DNA of 64,000 nucleotides from Meiothermus ruber DSM 1279 (GCF_000024425.1 NC_013946.1:620001-684000); one strand, 5' to 3'. Positions 17,033 to 27,540 are shown, numbered from the stretch's first letter. The notes: a model not told the origin generated them from the sequence alone. A program made the numbers and translations.

Positions 17033-19138
17033 ATGTCAGATACAAGGGGCCTTGCATTGGTTTCGACGCTGGTGTTTATGTTCATTGTTATTGTGCTGGT
17101 TAGCATTGCTATGCTATCCTCCCTCAACAACCGTCGCAATGCCCAGGATGCCCTGCGCACCTCCCAGGCCCAGTTTGCTGCCGAGGCAGGGCTCGAGCGG
17201 GCCGTGGCCCGGCTGTGGCACCAGGTGCTGGCCAGTGCGACCTCCCGTAGCGTAACGGCTTATGGCGTCGAGTTAGACCGGATGGGCCTGACCAACGGCA
17301 CCACCATACCCAGCTTGTTCGGTGCTCCACAAAGCCTGGGGGACGGCTCGAGCTTTGTGGTGCAGGTCTCGCGCCAGGATGATACCCGTCCCGATCCCGA
17401 CGCCATCGTACTGACCGTGACCTCCACCGGTACCCTGGCCGACGGCACCACCCGGCGCCTGCGGCAGGTCTTCCGGGTAGATCGGGCCTACTTTCCATTC
17501 GACTACGCCCTTTTGACCAACAACGCCGAGTGCATTTTTTGCCACCTGGAGGTAAAAAGCCTGGATGCGCTGCGGGGCAACCCCAACCCCAACGACCCCA
17601 GCACCTGGTGGCGGCGGGCCAAGGTGGGGGTGCTGGAAAGCCTGATTATGCGCGACGATGAAGAAGCGGGGGTGGTGCACGGCCCGCTGGTGGCTCGAGG
17701 CACTATCAGCCGGCAGTACAGCGGTGCTATCGGCCCTTCCAGCCGCTACTACACCACCATGCGCCCCGGTGATACCCGCATTCGCTCCGCCACTCCCATC
17801 ACAACCACCCCGGCCGACTGCTCGACCCCCAGCAACTGCACCACCCCGCAAAACTTCTACTACAACTACCCCGATAGCAGCAGTCTGGCAGCGTTTGGCA
17901 ACCGCTTCCCCGATGGTGAGCTGCCCGATCGTTTTCCCCTGCCCATCCCAGATGCCAACCACAACCGGCTCATCGACGACGCTGAGTGGAACGCCGAGGT
18001 GGGCTCGAGCCTGGCCGGAACCAACGAGAGCTACAGCGCCGGCACCATCACGGCCGCCATGATCCTCAACCCCGCTGGTCGCGTCGCCTGGCCGGGCGGG
18101 AGCGCGGTGCAGACCCGAACCTCGGCCGATCTGGGCCAGAACCCCACGAATGTGCTGCTGGATGGTTCTGTCATCCCGATTGAGCTGAGCGGTACGGTGT
18201 TCATCAATGGAGACGTGGTGCTGAGGGGATTTGTTCGTGGCAACGGCACCCTTCTGGCCCGCGGCAACCTCTACGTGATGGGCGATCTGACCTACGATTG
18301 CGGTACTGGGAGTGGCCTGGTTCCCTGCGATTACAGCAACCCCAGCCGCCTACCCCAGCTCAACCTAATAGCGGGCGGCAATTTGCTGGTAGGCGACTTT
18401 ATGACCGTTCAAAGCGACATAGAAAGCCTGAGCGAAGAGCAGATGCTCAGCACCCGCTCCAACCAACCCACCATCAGCTTCTGCAGAGAAAACCCTACCG
18501 ACGCTGCCTGCTACCCGGAAGAGCGCCCGCGGCCCAACCTGGCCCTGACCGAGATAGCCAACTTCAACCGGCGGGAGTTGCAACGCTACCTGCGCGACAA
18601 TAGCTACCGGCCGCGTTTTTACACATTTGGCGAGGATCGCATCTACTTCGCCACTGGTTGCAGCCATCAACCACAAAGATATGGAGAATACAGCACCATT
18701 GCAGCGGGGGCTCGAGTCTCCTTCTGCCGTGGCGACACGATACTGAGCAGCAGCACCCTCACAGCCGAACAAGCCAGCCGCATCCTGGCCGGTGCAGTCC
18801 GCTACGAAGTGACCTCGAGCTCCTTCAACAACGCCATTCTCAAGAATCTCTGGGCCAACTCTATGAACGCCCGGGGTACCGGCCCACTCCGCACCGATGG
18901 GCTGCTTTATTCAGCCAATGCTATTTTTGGCCTTGCTCAACGCAAATATACCAAGCTGGGTGGGCGTTGGGACTTGCGGGGGGCCCTGGTGGCCGCCGAT
19001 ACCGGCATCTTGGTGCCCGGCCCCGGGGATGGCTCTTCGGGCCTAACCATCTACCACGACAGCCGCCTGCGCCCTCGAGTACCGGGGGGTCAGCAGGCCC
19101 AGCTTAGAAGGGGCGTGTGGGAGGTGGTTGGGCAGTGA
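17033..19138 (+). CDS. PilX/GspK-like large tip protein with a CXXCH motif, set C
   Basis: This 701-residue protein has leader MSDTRG, then LALVSTLVFMFIVIVLVSIAML without Glu+5, and a PilX_N segment (AQFAAEAGLERAVARLW). After PFDYALLTNN, the point where the large proteins of sets A and B enter their beta-rich part, it carries ECIFCHLEVK: Cys167, Cys170 and His171 form CXXCH, the classic site for covalent haem c attachment. The next 30 residues have WWRR and an acidic run before VHGPLVARGT. Domain polarity would put this region in the periplasm or outside, where haem is attached. Other readings are a metal site or a redox disulfide. The start ATG has GGGAGAGG upstream; an in-frame GTG at 17006 is less likely. 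Confidence 0.78.
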   Translation: MSDTRGLALVSTLVFMFIVIVLVSIAMLSSLNNRRNAQDALRTSQAQFAAEAGLERAVARLWHQVLASATSRSVTAYGVELDRMGLTNGTTIPSLFGAPQSLGDGSSFVVQVSRQDDTRPDPDAIVLTVTSTGTLADGTTRRLRQVFRVDRAYFPFDYALLTNNAECIFCHLEVKSLDALRGNPNPNDPSTWWRRAKVGVLESLIMRDDEEAGVVHGPLVARGTISRQYSGAIGPSSRYYTTMRPGDTRIRSATPITTTPADCSTPSNCTTPQNFYYNYPDSSSLAAFGNRFPDGELPDRFPLPIPDANHNRLIDDAEWNAEVGSSLAGTNESYSAGTITAAMILNPAGRVAWPGGSAVQTRTSADLGQNPTNVLLDGSVIPIELSGTVFINGDVVLRGFVRGNGTLLARGNLYVMGDLTYDCGTGSGLVPCDYSNPSRLPQLNLIAGGNLLVGDFMTVQSDIESLSEEQMLSTRSNQPTISFCRENPTDAACYPEERPRPNLALTEIANFNRRELQRYLRDNSYRPRFYTFGEDRIYFATGCSHQPQRYGEYSTIAAGARVSFCRGDTILSSSTLTAEQASRILAGAVRYEVTSSSFNNAILKNLWANSMNARGTGPLRTDGLLYSANAIFGLAQRKYTKLGGRWDLRGALVAADTGILVPGPGDGSSGLTIYHDSRLRPRVPGGQQAQLRRGVWEVVGQ

Positions 19139-19590
19139 ACGCGCCTTCACAAAAGGGCATCAGCCTGCTGGAGCTTTTGATCGCGCTGGCCGTGCTGGGC
19201 ATCCTGCTGGGGGTGGGTTTGGTCTCACTGAGCGCTTACCGACAAAGCCTGGTTATCCGCGAGGCGGCCACCCAGGTCGCGACCGAGCTCCAGAGCATCC
19301 GTCAACAAGCCCGCCGGCAATCGCTTAACTTTTCCTTTCAAGCGGTGGAGGGTGGCAACACCTACAAAGCAGGCCGTACCGCTGAACTGGCCTCCCTGCC
19401 CAGCAGATCGCTGCCCCCAGGGGTGGTTTTCCAGCGCGTCCCTGCTGGTGGGGGTGGCGTTACCTTCCTGGCCCCGTACGGCGTGGTTGACGCGGCCAAC
19501 CGCACTTTTACCCTCCGGGGGCCGGGCAACCGGGTGCTGAATGTGCACGTGGTGGGCAGTACCGGCAAGGTGGTGGTGCGTGCGCCGTAA
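19135..19590 (+). CDS. GspH/FimT-like minor pseudopilin, set C
   Basis: The prepilin has 151 residues, starting at GTG that overlaps the stop of the PilX-like gene (GTGA). The leader NAPSQKG is followed by ISLLELLIALAVLGILLG with Glu+5, then the GspH-like helix YRQSLVIREAATQVATELQ and a beta domain. It contains no Cys. In this set the large PilX-like gene comes first and the three small genes follow, the reverse of sets A and B. Confidence 0.8.
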   Translation: MNAPSQKGISLLELLIALAVLGILLGVGLVSLSAYRQSLVIREAATQVATELQSIRQQARRQSLNFSFQAVEGGNTYKAGRTAELASLPSRSLPPGVVFQRVPAGGGGVTFLAPYGVVDAANRTFTLRGPGNRVLNVHVVGSTGKVVVRAP

Positions 19591-19954
19591 GGCTTTTTCC
19601 CTGGTAGAAGTGATGGTGGCCCTGGCCATCCTCTCCATCACCATTTTGATTTTGAGTTACTTTGGCTCGAGCTTCACCCTGACCCGCAACGCCCAGATAG
19701 ACACCCAGGCCCAGGCCTTTGCCCGCAGCTACTTCGATACCCTGCGGGCCCGCTGGTCAACAAGAGCTGCTTTTGCTGCGGGGACACCGCCTTCTGTGGC
19801 CCTTCCCAGCGGCTTTAGCAACCTTACCATCGCCACCGAGGATGTTCAAACCATCGGAACCCAGGTGGTGTTGCGCCGGGTTACCCTCCAATTCACCGGC
19901 CCGCAAAACCGGCCGTACCGCTTCACCACCGAGGTGGTACACCCCCCCCAGTAG
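19580..19954 (+). CDS. PilV/GspI-like minor pseudopilin with Ala at -1, set C
   Basis: This prepilin of 124 residues starts at GTG 11 nt before the end of the preceding gene. The leader is MRRKA and the mature start is FSLVEVMVALAILSITIL (Glu+5). The residue at -1 is Ala, where nearly all prepilins, including the other eleven here, have Gly. The C-terminal domain is short (about 90 residues, beta-rich, FTTEVVHPPQ end) and lacks Cys. Alternative upstream starts in the same frame would only add residues encoded inside the previous gene. Confidence 0.76.
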   Translation: MRRKAFSLVEVMVALAILSITILILSYFGSSFTLTRNAQIDTQAQAFARSYFDTLRARWSTRAAFAAGTPPSVALPSGFSNLTIATEDVQTIGTQVVLRRVTLQFTGPQNRPYRFTTEVVHPPQ

Positions 19955-19961
19955 AGGCCTT

Positions 19962-20777
19962 ATGCGCAAGACAGGCTTTACCCTCATAGAAATGCTGATT
20001 GCGGCCGCCATTGGGGTGGTCATTCTGACTTTAATTGCCGCGGGATTGCGCAGCAGCGGTGATAGCCTGCGCTTCATACAAAACAACCAACTCCTTACCG
20101 AAGACCTGCGCAACGCTGGCAACCTGATAAGCGACTATCTGTCTGTGGCGGCTTTTGTGTACCCTCCCGGCGTGACCCTTAGCATAGGCAGCGCGGGTGG
20201 CTATAGCGTGCGCAATCCGCGCACCGGCGACAACACCTGGCAGACGGGTCTGGATCCGGTGATAGCCCTGCTCCAGCCCCCGCGAGTAGAGAATGGGGTG
20301 GAGGTGGTGAAATTCGTGATGATCTACCCGCTCAACCGGGGCTGGGTGGTCGCGCGGGCCACCGGGGCCGAGAACCCCGGCTCAGACCCTGCCAACAACG
20401 ACAAGTGGTTGCTGTACATCTACGAACGCAACCTGACGGTGGGTGGCAACCGCCTGCCCAATGGGCTACCGGCCACCATGCCCACCACCATACCGGGCAG
20501 CAGCGGCAACCTGCTGGCCGACTATGTGCAGCCGGGCGGTTTTATGGTGAGCTTTGCCGACTGCCTGAGCTTCGACGAGGAGGGTCTGGCCATCCCGGTG
20601 CCCTGCCCTTCCACCGCACCTGCACCGCTTCGGGCCGAGCACAGTGCGGCGCGGGTGCGTTTTTCGCTGCAGGGCGAGATAAGGCAGGGGGGGCGCGACG
20701 CCCGCGTGCCGGCCAGCCCCTGCGTTTCGAAGCGGCTCCCCGCAACCTGCCCCAGCGGCTTAGCGAGATTAGCCTGA
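19962..20777 (+). CDS. PilW/GspJ-like minor pseudopilin, set C
   Basis: The prepilin has 271 residues: leader MRKTG, then FTLIEMLIAAAIGVVILTLIA with Glu+5, and the GspJ segment NQLLTEDLRNAGNLISDYLS. The remaining beta domain includes one Cys pair (ADCLSF...PCPST) and a C-terminal Cys pair. A longer frame opens at 19719, but the ATG at 19962 has GAGG upstream and gives the normal five-residue leader. It is the last gene of set C and converges on lepA with one base between them. Confidence 0.8.
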   Translation: MRKTGFTLIEMLIAAAIGVVILTLIAAGLRSSGDSLRFIQNNQLLTEDLRNAGNLISDYLSVAAFVYPPGVTLSIGSAGGYSVRNPRTGDNTWQTGLDPVIALLQPPRVENGVEVVKFVMIYPLNRGWVVARATGAENPGSDPANNDKWLLYIYERNLTVGGNRLPNGLPATMPTTIPGSSGNLLADYVQPGGFMVSFADCLSFDEEGLAIPVPCPSTAPAPLRAEHSAARVRFSLQGEIRQGGRDARVPASPCVSKRLPATCPSGLARLA

Positions 20778-20778
20778 A

Positions 20779-22578
<1,800 letters not shown>

Positions 22579-22734
22579 AGCCTATCCATTGTAGCCGATG
22601 CTGCAGGAAAGTCTGTAGTTGCGGCGGGCGCTTGGCGGAATGGGCAAGAAAAAGGCGGCAGGTTGATGGTCTTGGTGAACCTGCTCGCCCTGCATTGACG
22701 CCCTCATTGGGGTTCTGTAAAGTTGAGCAGAACA

Positions 22735-22740
22735 TATAGA
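22735..22740 (+). promoter_or_regulatory. -10 box TATAGA for the solute-binding protein gene
   Basis: TATAGA with a weak TTCTGT -35 (22713-22718, 16-nt spacer). The gene has a near-perfect ribosome binding site, AAGGAGG, about 5 nt before the ATG at 22763. Confidence 0.4.
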
Positions 22741-22762
22741 CCGGGTAGCTAAGGAGGTTTCC

Positions 22763-23602
22763 ATGAAAAGAATCGGGATTCTAGGACTGGCGGTTCTGGC
22801 CTCGCTGGGGATGGCCCAGACCAAAATTGGTAACTGCGAGGTCACCGGTCCCAAAGGCCAGTTCCCCATCCGCCCGGCGGTGGCCGGCCAGCTTACGGTG
22901 CAGACCAACCTGCCGGGGCCGGGCTTCTGGAATGGCGACAGCCCCGCCACCATCAAGGACGGCTTCGAGTACTGCCTGGCCGCCAACATCGCCCACCGCG
23001 CAGGGCTGGATAAAGTGGTGGTGCAGAACGTGGCCTGGGATGCCCTGATTGCCGGCCAGACCCGCAACTTCGACTTTGCTCTCTCACAGATCACCATCAC
23101 CGAGGCCCGCAAGCGGGTGGTGGACTTCTCGAGGCCCTACTTCTCCTCGGATATCGGCGTGCTGGTGCGGGCGGCTGATAAGGCCAAATTTAACTCCCCG
23201 GCCAGCCTCAAGACCGCCCGCCTGGGTGTGCAGCAGGCCACCACGGCGGCCAAGTTCCTGAGCGAGACCCTCAAGCACCCCCAGAACCTGACCCGGGTCT
23301 TTCCGGATGTGGCAGCGGGCTTCACGGCCTTGCGGGCCGGTCAGATCGATGCCTTCATCATCGACACCTCTATTGTGCTCTCGGAGGCGGCCAAGTCGGG
23401 TGGGGCCCTGGTGGTGGTGGGTCAGTTTAGCACCGGCGAAAATTACGGTGCACTCTTTACCAAAGGGAACCCCAACCGAGCCCAGATTGACAAGATTTTG
23501 GAGGCCCTGGAGAAAGACGGCACGCTCAAGAAACTATCCCAGACCTACCTGGCTAAGGAATGGGGGATTGACCCCACCACGGTGCCGCTCTGGCGGCCCT
23601 AG
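22763..23602 (+). CDS. Amino acid ABC transporter substrate-binding protein (family 3)
   Basis: The 279-residue protein has a signal peptide (MKRIGILGLAVLASLGMAQ) and a periplasmic binding fold of solute-binding family 3, which handles polar amino acids. Visible signatures are ALSQITITEARKRVVDFSRPYFSSDIGVLV (in family form) and GVQQATTAAKFL. There is no lipobox Cys at the signal cleavage site. No permease or ATPase is encoded nearby, so it is an orphan in this window. The ligand cannot be read from the sequence. The ATG has a strong AAGGAGG site. Confidence 0.88.
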   Translation: MKRIGILGLAVLASLGMAQTKIGNCEVTGPKGQFPIRPAVAGQLTVQTNLPGPGFWNGDSPATIKDGFEYCLAANIAHRAGLDKVVVQNVAWDALIAGQTRNFDFALSQITITEARKRVVDFSRPYFSSDIGVLVRAADKAKFNSPASLKTARLGVQQATTAAKFLSETLKHPQNLTRVFPDVAAGFTALRAGQIDAFIIDTSIVLSEAAKSGGALVVVGQFSTGENYGALFTKGNPNRAQIDKILEALEKDGTLKKLSQTYLAKEWGIDPTTVPLWRP

Positions 23603-23611
23603 CAGCCGACA

Positions 23612-23637
23612 AACGCCCGCCGGCAACGGCGGGCGTT
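23612..23637 (+). terminator. Stem-loop after the solute-binding protein gene
   Basis: AACGCCCGCCG pairs perfectly with CGGCGGGCGTT around a GCAA tetraloop, 10 nt after the stop. It lacks a following T-run, so it may act as a transcript-end stabiliser as much as a terminator. Confidence 0.6.
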
Positions 23638-23834
23638 GTGCGAGTAGACATAGCTCGCTGAGTAGTGCTATCTTGAGGCGTCTGGGAGTTTTCTGAGGTG
23701 GCCCATGTTGTTTTGTCCACGGCCTGGCGATGGGGGGATTTTCTGTGGCCAGCGGTGGTCGAATGATGTTTGGGTAGTTCAGCGCCTTGGTCCCGGGCCG
23801 GGTTACTGTCCAGTTGCCCGTGGTAAGGAGCAGT

Positions 23835-24062
23835 ATGCAAAAAGGTAAGGTCAAGTGGTTCAATGCAGAAAAGGGCTATGGCTTTATCCAGCGCGAAGAG
23901 GGGGAACCGGACGTATTTGTGCACTACAGCGCTATTCAGTCTCGTGGTTTTCGCACCCTGAACGAAGGCGACGTGGTAACCTTCGAGATTGAGCCCGGAA
24001 AAAACGGTAAAGGGCCTCAGGCCGCCAACGTGAGCGTGGTTGAACCGGCCAAGCGTTTTTAA
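23835..24062 (+). CDS. Cold-shock protein, CspA family
   Basis: This 75-residue single OB-fold protein has RNP1 (KGYGFIQR, about 15-22) and RNP2 (VFVHYSAI, about 32-39), so it should bind single-stranded RNA or DNA and melt mRNA structure. The start ATG at 23835 is preceded by TAAGGAG; an upstream in-frame start at 23787 would add residues not found in this family. The upstream gap of 232 nt (23603-23834) has no gene and could provide a long structured leader, as in many csp genes; no clear promoter was found there. Confidence 0.95.
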   Translation: MQKGKVKWFNAEKGYGFIQREEGEPDVFVHYSAIQSRGFRTLNEGDVVTFEIEPGKNGKGPQAANVSVVEPAKRF

Positions 24063-24078
24063 GAGCAACCACCACGAA

Positions 24079-24107
24079 GGGAGGGGTGTCGACCCCTCCC
24101 TCGTTTG
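24079..24107 (+). terminator. Terminator of the cold-shock gene
   Basis: GGGAGGGGT pairs with ACCCCTCCC around GTCG, 16 nt after the stop, followed by the weakly T-rich TCGTTTG. Confidence 0.75.
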
Positions 24108-24188
24108 TTGCAAGCCCGGCTCCTAAACCACCCTGCTTTGCGCAAAGCCAGGCCAAACCATGCTGCGCAGCCGTCGTATGTGGCTGTT

Positions 24189-24422
24189 CTAAGCTTGCTT
24201 GCTTTGGATGAAATCGATGGCGTCCTGTACGGTGCGGATTTTTTCTGCGTCTTCGTCGGAGATCTCCAGGCCGAACTTGTCCTCCAGGCCCATGATCAGC
24301 TCTACGGTATCGAGGCTGTCAGCGCCCAGATCTTCGATAAAGCGGGCCTCGGGCACTACTTTTTCGGCATCCACGCCGAGTTTTTCCACGATCACTTCTC
24401 TTACATCGTCTAGGATTGCCAT
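24189..24422 (-). CDS. acpP: Acyl carrier protein
   Basis: The protein has 77 residues with the phosphopantetheine attachment motif [12 protein letters not shown]; Ser in DSL (about residue 36) is the modified residue. It is highly acidic and the usual length. It carries growing acyl chains for the type II fatty acid synthase and is the last gene of the fabH-fabD-fabG-acpP cluster, 71 nt after fabG. An AGGTT site precedes the ATG. Confidence 0.97.
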   Translation of the reverse strand: MAILDDVREVIVEKLGVDAEKVVPEARFIEDLGADSLDTVELIMGLEDKFGLEISDEDAEKIRTVQDAIDFIQSKQA

Positions 24423-24493
24423 GTTTTAACCTCCATAAGATTAGGGTTTATTCTACCGTGCGGGATTCTACCACATCAAAACCGGGCAGGGTT

Positions 24494-25231
24494 TTAGTGT
24501 GGGGTCATGCCGCCATCCACACACAGGGTTTGACCGGTGATATAGGCCGCATCGTCCGAGGCCAAAAAGGCCACGGCCTTGGCCACCTCCTCGGGCTTAC
24601 CGAGGCGCCCGGCGGGGATTTGCTTGAGGTACTCGGCCACAACCTGCTCGGGCAGTTTGGCGGTCATGTCCGACTCGATAAACCCCGGCGCCACGGCATT
24701 GACGGTGATGCCGCGGGTGGCGTACTCCTTGGCCACTGACTTGGTGAAGCCAATCAGGCCCGCCTTGGCCGCCACGTAGTTGGCCTGGCCGGGGTTGCCC
24801 AGGATGCCCACCACGCTGCTGATATTGATGACCCGGCCCCATCTGGCCCGCATCATCAGCTTGATGGCCTCGCGGGTGGTGTGGAAGATGGCGCTCAGGT
24901 TGGTGGCGATCACCGTGTCCCAGTCCTCGTCCTTCATGCGGATCAGAAGGGTGTCGCGGGTGATGCCGGCGTTGTTGACCAGCACCTCCAATCCACCCAG
25001 GGCGGCGTTGGCATCGGCTACGAGTTTTTGCGCCGCTTGCGCACTGCTCAGGTCGGCCCCCAGCACCACCACCTGGCTGGCCCCCAGGGCCTGGGCCTCG
25101 GCGGCGGTGGCCTCGGCGGCGGCCTGGTTGCCGGCATAGTGCACGGCCAGGGCATAGCCCCGCCGGGCCAGCTCCAGTGCGATGGCTTTTCCGATTCCAC
25201 GTGACGAACCTGTTACCAGGGCTTTTCGCAT
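24494..25231 (-). CDS. fabG: 3-oxoacyl-ACP reductase
   Basis: This 245-residue SDR has NADP-binding [12 protein letters not shown] (about 7-18), the NNAG motif, catalytic Ser in INISSVVG and the [11 protein letters not shown] Tyr-Lys pair (about 152-156). It reduces 3-oxoacyl-ACP in fatty acid elongation. It lies 13 nt after fabD and upstream of acpP in the same orientation, so it belongs to the fab operon. A start site AGGAAG precedes the ATG. Confidence 0.96.
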   Translation of the reverse strand: MRKALVTGSSRGIGKAIALELARRGYALAVHYAGNQAAAEATAAEAQALGASQVVVLGADLSSAQAAQKLVADANAALGGLEVLVNNAGITRDTLLIRMKDEDWDTVIATNLSAIFHTTREAIKLMMRARWGRVINISSVVGILGNPGQANYVAAKAGLIGFTKSVAKEYATRGITVNAVAPGFIESDMTAKLPEQVVAEYLKQIPAGRLGKPEEVAKAVAFLASDDAAYITGQTLCVDGGMTPH

Positions 25232-25244
25232 ACTTCCTCCAGGG

Positions 25245-26165
25245 CTAGCCTTGCTTCAGCACGGCCAGGTACTCGGCAATTTCCTGTGGGCGGGTTAACG
25301 AGCGGGCCTCCACCCCGTCCAGGGTGCGCCCCACCAGGCCGGTCAGAACCTTGCCAGAGCCGAACTCGAGATACACCTTCACCCCTTGCGCCTTCAGGTG
25401 CTGCAGAATCTCCACCCAGCGCACCGCATGGGTGATCTGCTCCAGCAGCAGCTCCCGAATGACCGAGGGGCGGGTCTCGGGCTGGGCCCGCACGTTGGAG
25501 TACACCGGGAAACGGGGGGTGGAGAGCTCCACCTGGGCTAGGTCGGCGGCCAGACGTTCCCGAGCAGGCCGCATCAGCGAGGAGTGAAACGGAGCCGAGA
25601 CCGGCAGCGGGATCACCCGCGCTTTGTGGCCCTTGAGCACCTCGGTGGCCTTCGCCACCCCCTCGGCCGTGCCGGAGATGACGGTCTGCTCGGGTGAGTT
25701 GTAGTTGGCGACCTCCACCCCGGCAAGGCCGGCGGTGAGCTCTTGGATGGTCTGGGCCGGAACCTTCAAAACGGCGGCCATGGCACCCGCCCCCACCGGC
25801 ACAGCTTCCTGCATGTACTCGCCGCGTTTGCGCACCAGGCGCAGGCCATCCTCCAGGCTGAGGGTGCCAGCGGCCACGTGGGCCGTCCATTCGCCCAGGC
25901 TGTGCCCTGCCGCAAAGCTGGGCAGTGCACCGCCCATTTCCAAATAGGCCTGGAAGGCTGCATAGCCCACCGCCAGAAGGGCCGGCTGCTGGTTGGCGGT
26001 TAGTTTGAGTTCCTCCTCCGGGCCTTCCCACATCAGCTTGAGCAGACCGGGCAAAGCGGCCTCGGCCCGATCCAGGGCCTCGCGGGCCGCCCTCGAGCCC
26101 TCATAAAGCGCCTTGCCCATGCCAATTTCCTGCGACCCCTGTCCGGGGAACAAAGCTGCAATCAT
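25245..26165 (-). CDS. fabD: Malonyl-CoA:ACP transacylase
   Basis: The 306-residue protein starts [17 protein letters not shown], the FabD N-terminal signature. The nucleophilic Ser lies in [11 protein letters not shown] (about residue 92) and the catalytic His in SAPFHSSLM (about 200). It transfers malonyl groups from CoA to ACP. It lies 25 nt after fabH and 13 nt before fabG. Confidence 0.97.
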   Translation of the reverse strand: MIAALFPGQGSQEIGMGKALYEGSRAAREALDRAEAALPGLLKLMWEGPEEELKLTANQQPALLAVGYAAFQAYLEMGGALPSFAAGHSLGEWTAHVAAGTLSLEDGLRLVRKRGEYMQEAVPVGAGAMAAVLKVPAQTIQELTAGLAGVEVANYNSPEQTVISGTAEGVAKATEVLKGHKARVIPLPVSAPFHSSLMRPARERLAADLAQVELSTPRFPVYSNVRAQPETRPSVIRELLLEQITHAVRWVEILQHLKAQGVKVYLEFGSGKVLTGLVGRTLDGVEARSLTRPQEIAEYLAVLKQG

Positions 26166-26190
26166 GTCTCACCTCATCAAGGCCATGGCC

Positions 26191-27168
26191 TTAGTCCGGC
26201 TGCCACCAGGTCATCACGCTGGCGGCCCAGGTGAGGCCAGCGCCAAAGGTCACGAACAGGATATGGTCACCGTTGTGGATCTTGCCTGCGTCCAGAGCCT
26301 CCTGCAAGGCGATGGGCATGGAGGCCGTGGAGGTGTTGCCGTAACGGTCTACGTTGACCCAGACCTGCTCGGGGGGCAACCCCAGGCGCTCGCGGGCTGC
26401 CTCGATGATGCGGGCATTGGCCTGGTGGGGGATCAGGTACTTGATGTCTTCGGGCTTGAGGCCGGCTTTTTCGATGGCCTCGAGCGTGGCGGTGTTCATT
26501 ACCCGCACCGCAAACTTGAAAACCTCCCGCCCATTCATGTAGGCGTACTGGCGCATGGGGCTGCCGTCGGGTAGTTTGTCGGCGATGCAGCGCAGCATCA
26601 GCTCCTTGCCCCCTGAACCGTCGGCCCCCAGGACAAAAGACTTGAAACCATACCCTTCCGGCACCGGGCCAATGACCGCGGCCCCGGCCCCATCGCCAAA
26701 CAGCACCGCCGTGGAGCGGTCGGTGTAGTCGAGGATTTTGGAAAGGGTCTCGGAGCCGATGGCGAGCACCTTGCGGGCCAGACCGCTTTTTACCATGGCA
26801 TGGGCCTGGGCAATGGCATAACCCCAGCCTGGGCAGCCCGCCAGCAGGTCGTAGGCGCCGGCATTCAAACCAAAACGATCCTGCACCAAAGCAGCCGTGG
26901 CCGGGAACAGGGCATCGGGGGTGTTGGTGGCCACAATCACCAGATCCACCCCCTCCAGCGCGCCGCGCCCATGACGGCGGATGAGGTCTTCGACGGCCCG
27001 GAAAGCCAGGTGCGAGGTGAACTCCCCCTCGGCGGCCAGCCGCCGCTCTCGAATCCCCGTGCGGCTGACAATCCACTCGTCGGATGTATCTAGGATCTTC
27101 TCAAAATCGTGATTGGTCATCACCCGCTCGGGGGCGTAGGTGCCAAGGGCAAGGATACCAATGTTCAA
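26191..27168 (-). CDS. fabH: 3-oxoacyl-ACP synthase III
   Basis: The protein has 325 residues with the catalytic triad visible: Cys in LLAGCPGWGYA (about 110), His in IPHQANARI (about 243) and Asn in VDRYGNTSTASMP (about 273). It starts fatty acid synthesis by condensing acyl-CoA with malonyl-ACP; here the acyl-CoA is probably branched, which is inference from what is known of Thermaceae lipids. The start is TTG with a perfect AGGAGG site. It is the first gene of the fab operon, after a terminator that follows rpmF. Confidence 0.96.
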   Translation of the reverse strand: MNIGILALGTYAPERVMTNHDFEKILDTSDEWIVSRTGIRERRLAAEGEFTSHLAFRAVEDLIRRHGRGALEGVDLVIVATNTPDALFPATAALVQDRFGLNAGAYDLLAGCPGWGYAIAQAHAMVKSGLARKVLAIGSETLSKILDYTDRSTAVLFGDGAGAAVIGPVPEGYGFKSFVLGADGSGGKELMLRCIADKLPDGSPMRQYAYMNGREVFKFAVRVMNTATLEAIEKAGLKPEDIKYLIPHQANARIIEAARERLGLPPEQVWVNVDRYGNTSTASMPIALQEALDAGKIHNGDHILFVTFGAGLTWAASVMTWWQPD

Positions 27169-27291
27169 CGTTGCCTCCTAAAGCTACCCCAAAAGCATAG
27201 GGCACTTCAACAAAGATAACACCCCCAACCCCCCCTTGTGCTGGAACGCGGCTTGAACCAAGTCTAGACGGCAGATCCAGCGGATGGGGGC

Positions 27292-27335
27292 AAAAGAACA
27301 ACCCCAGCCGACGGGTTGCGCCGCCCTGGGGCTGT
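27292..27335 (-). terminator. Intrinsic terminator after rpmF
   Basis: On the minus strand ACAGCCCCAG pairs with CTGGGGTTGT (one G-T pair) across an 18-nt loop and is followed by TCTTTT (about 27292-27297). It separates rpmF from the fab genes. Confidence 0.7.
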
Positions 27336-27348
27336 TGAAGCAGGAATT

Positions 27349-27540
27349 TTAAGCTTTGACTTCCAGTATCTTTTTGCCGGCGTAGTAGCCGCAGCTATCG
27401 CAGACGGTGTGGGGCGGGATCAAAACCCCGCAGTTGGCGCACTTGATGAGGGTGGGAGCCGTGAGGGTGGAGACCGCAGCCCGGCGGATGTCCCGGCGGG
27501 ACTTGGAGACTTTTTTCTTGGGTACTGGGTGCTTGGCCAT
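27349..27540 (-). CDS. rpmF: 50S ribosomal protein L32
   Basis: This basic protein of 63 residues starts MAKHPVPKKKVSKSRRDIRRA and has two Cys pairs (KCANCGVLIPPHTVCDSCGYY) forming the zinc ribbon of zinc-type L32. In many bacteria rpmF precedes plsX and fabH; here plsX is absent and a terminator stands between rpmF and fabH. The ribosome binding site is AAGGAAGTGA. Confidence 0.97.
   Translation of the reverse strand: MAKHPVPKKKVSKSRRDIRRAAVSTLTAPTLIKCANCGVLIPPHTVCDSCGYYAGKKILEVKA

Noticed and set aside
19719-19961. Upstream extension of the set C PilW-like frame
   Set aside because: It overlaps the PilV-like gene and would bury the prepilin leader more than 80 residues into the protein.
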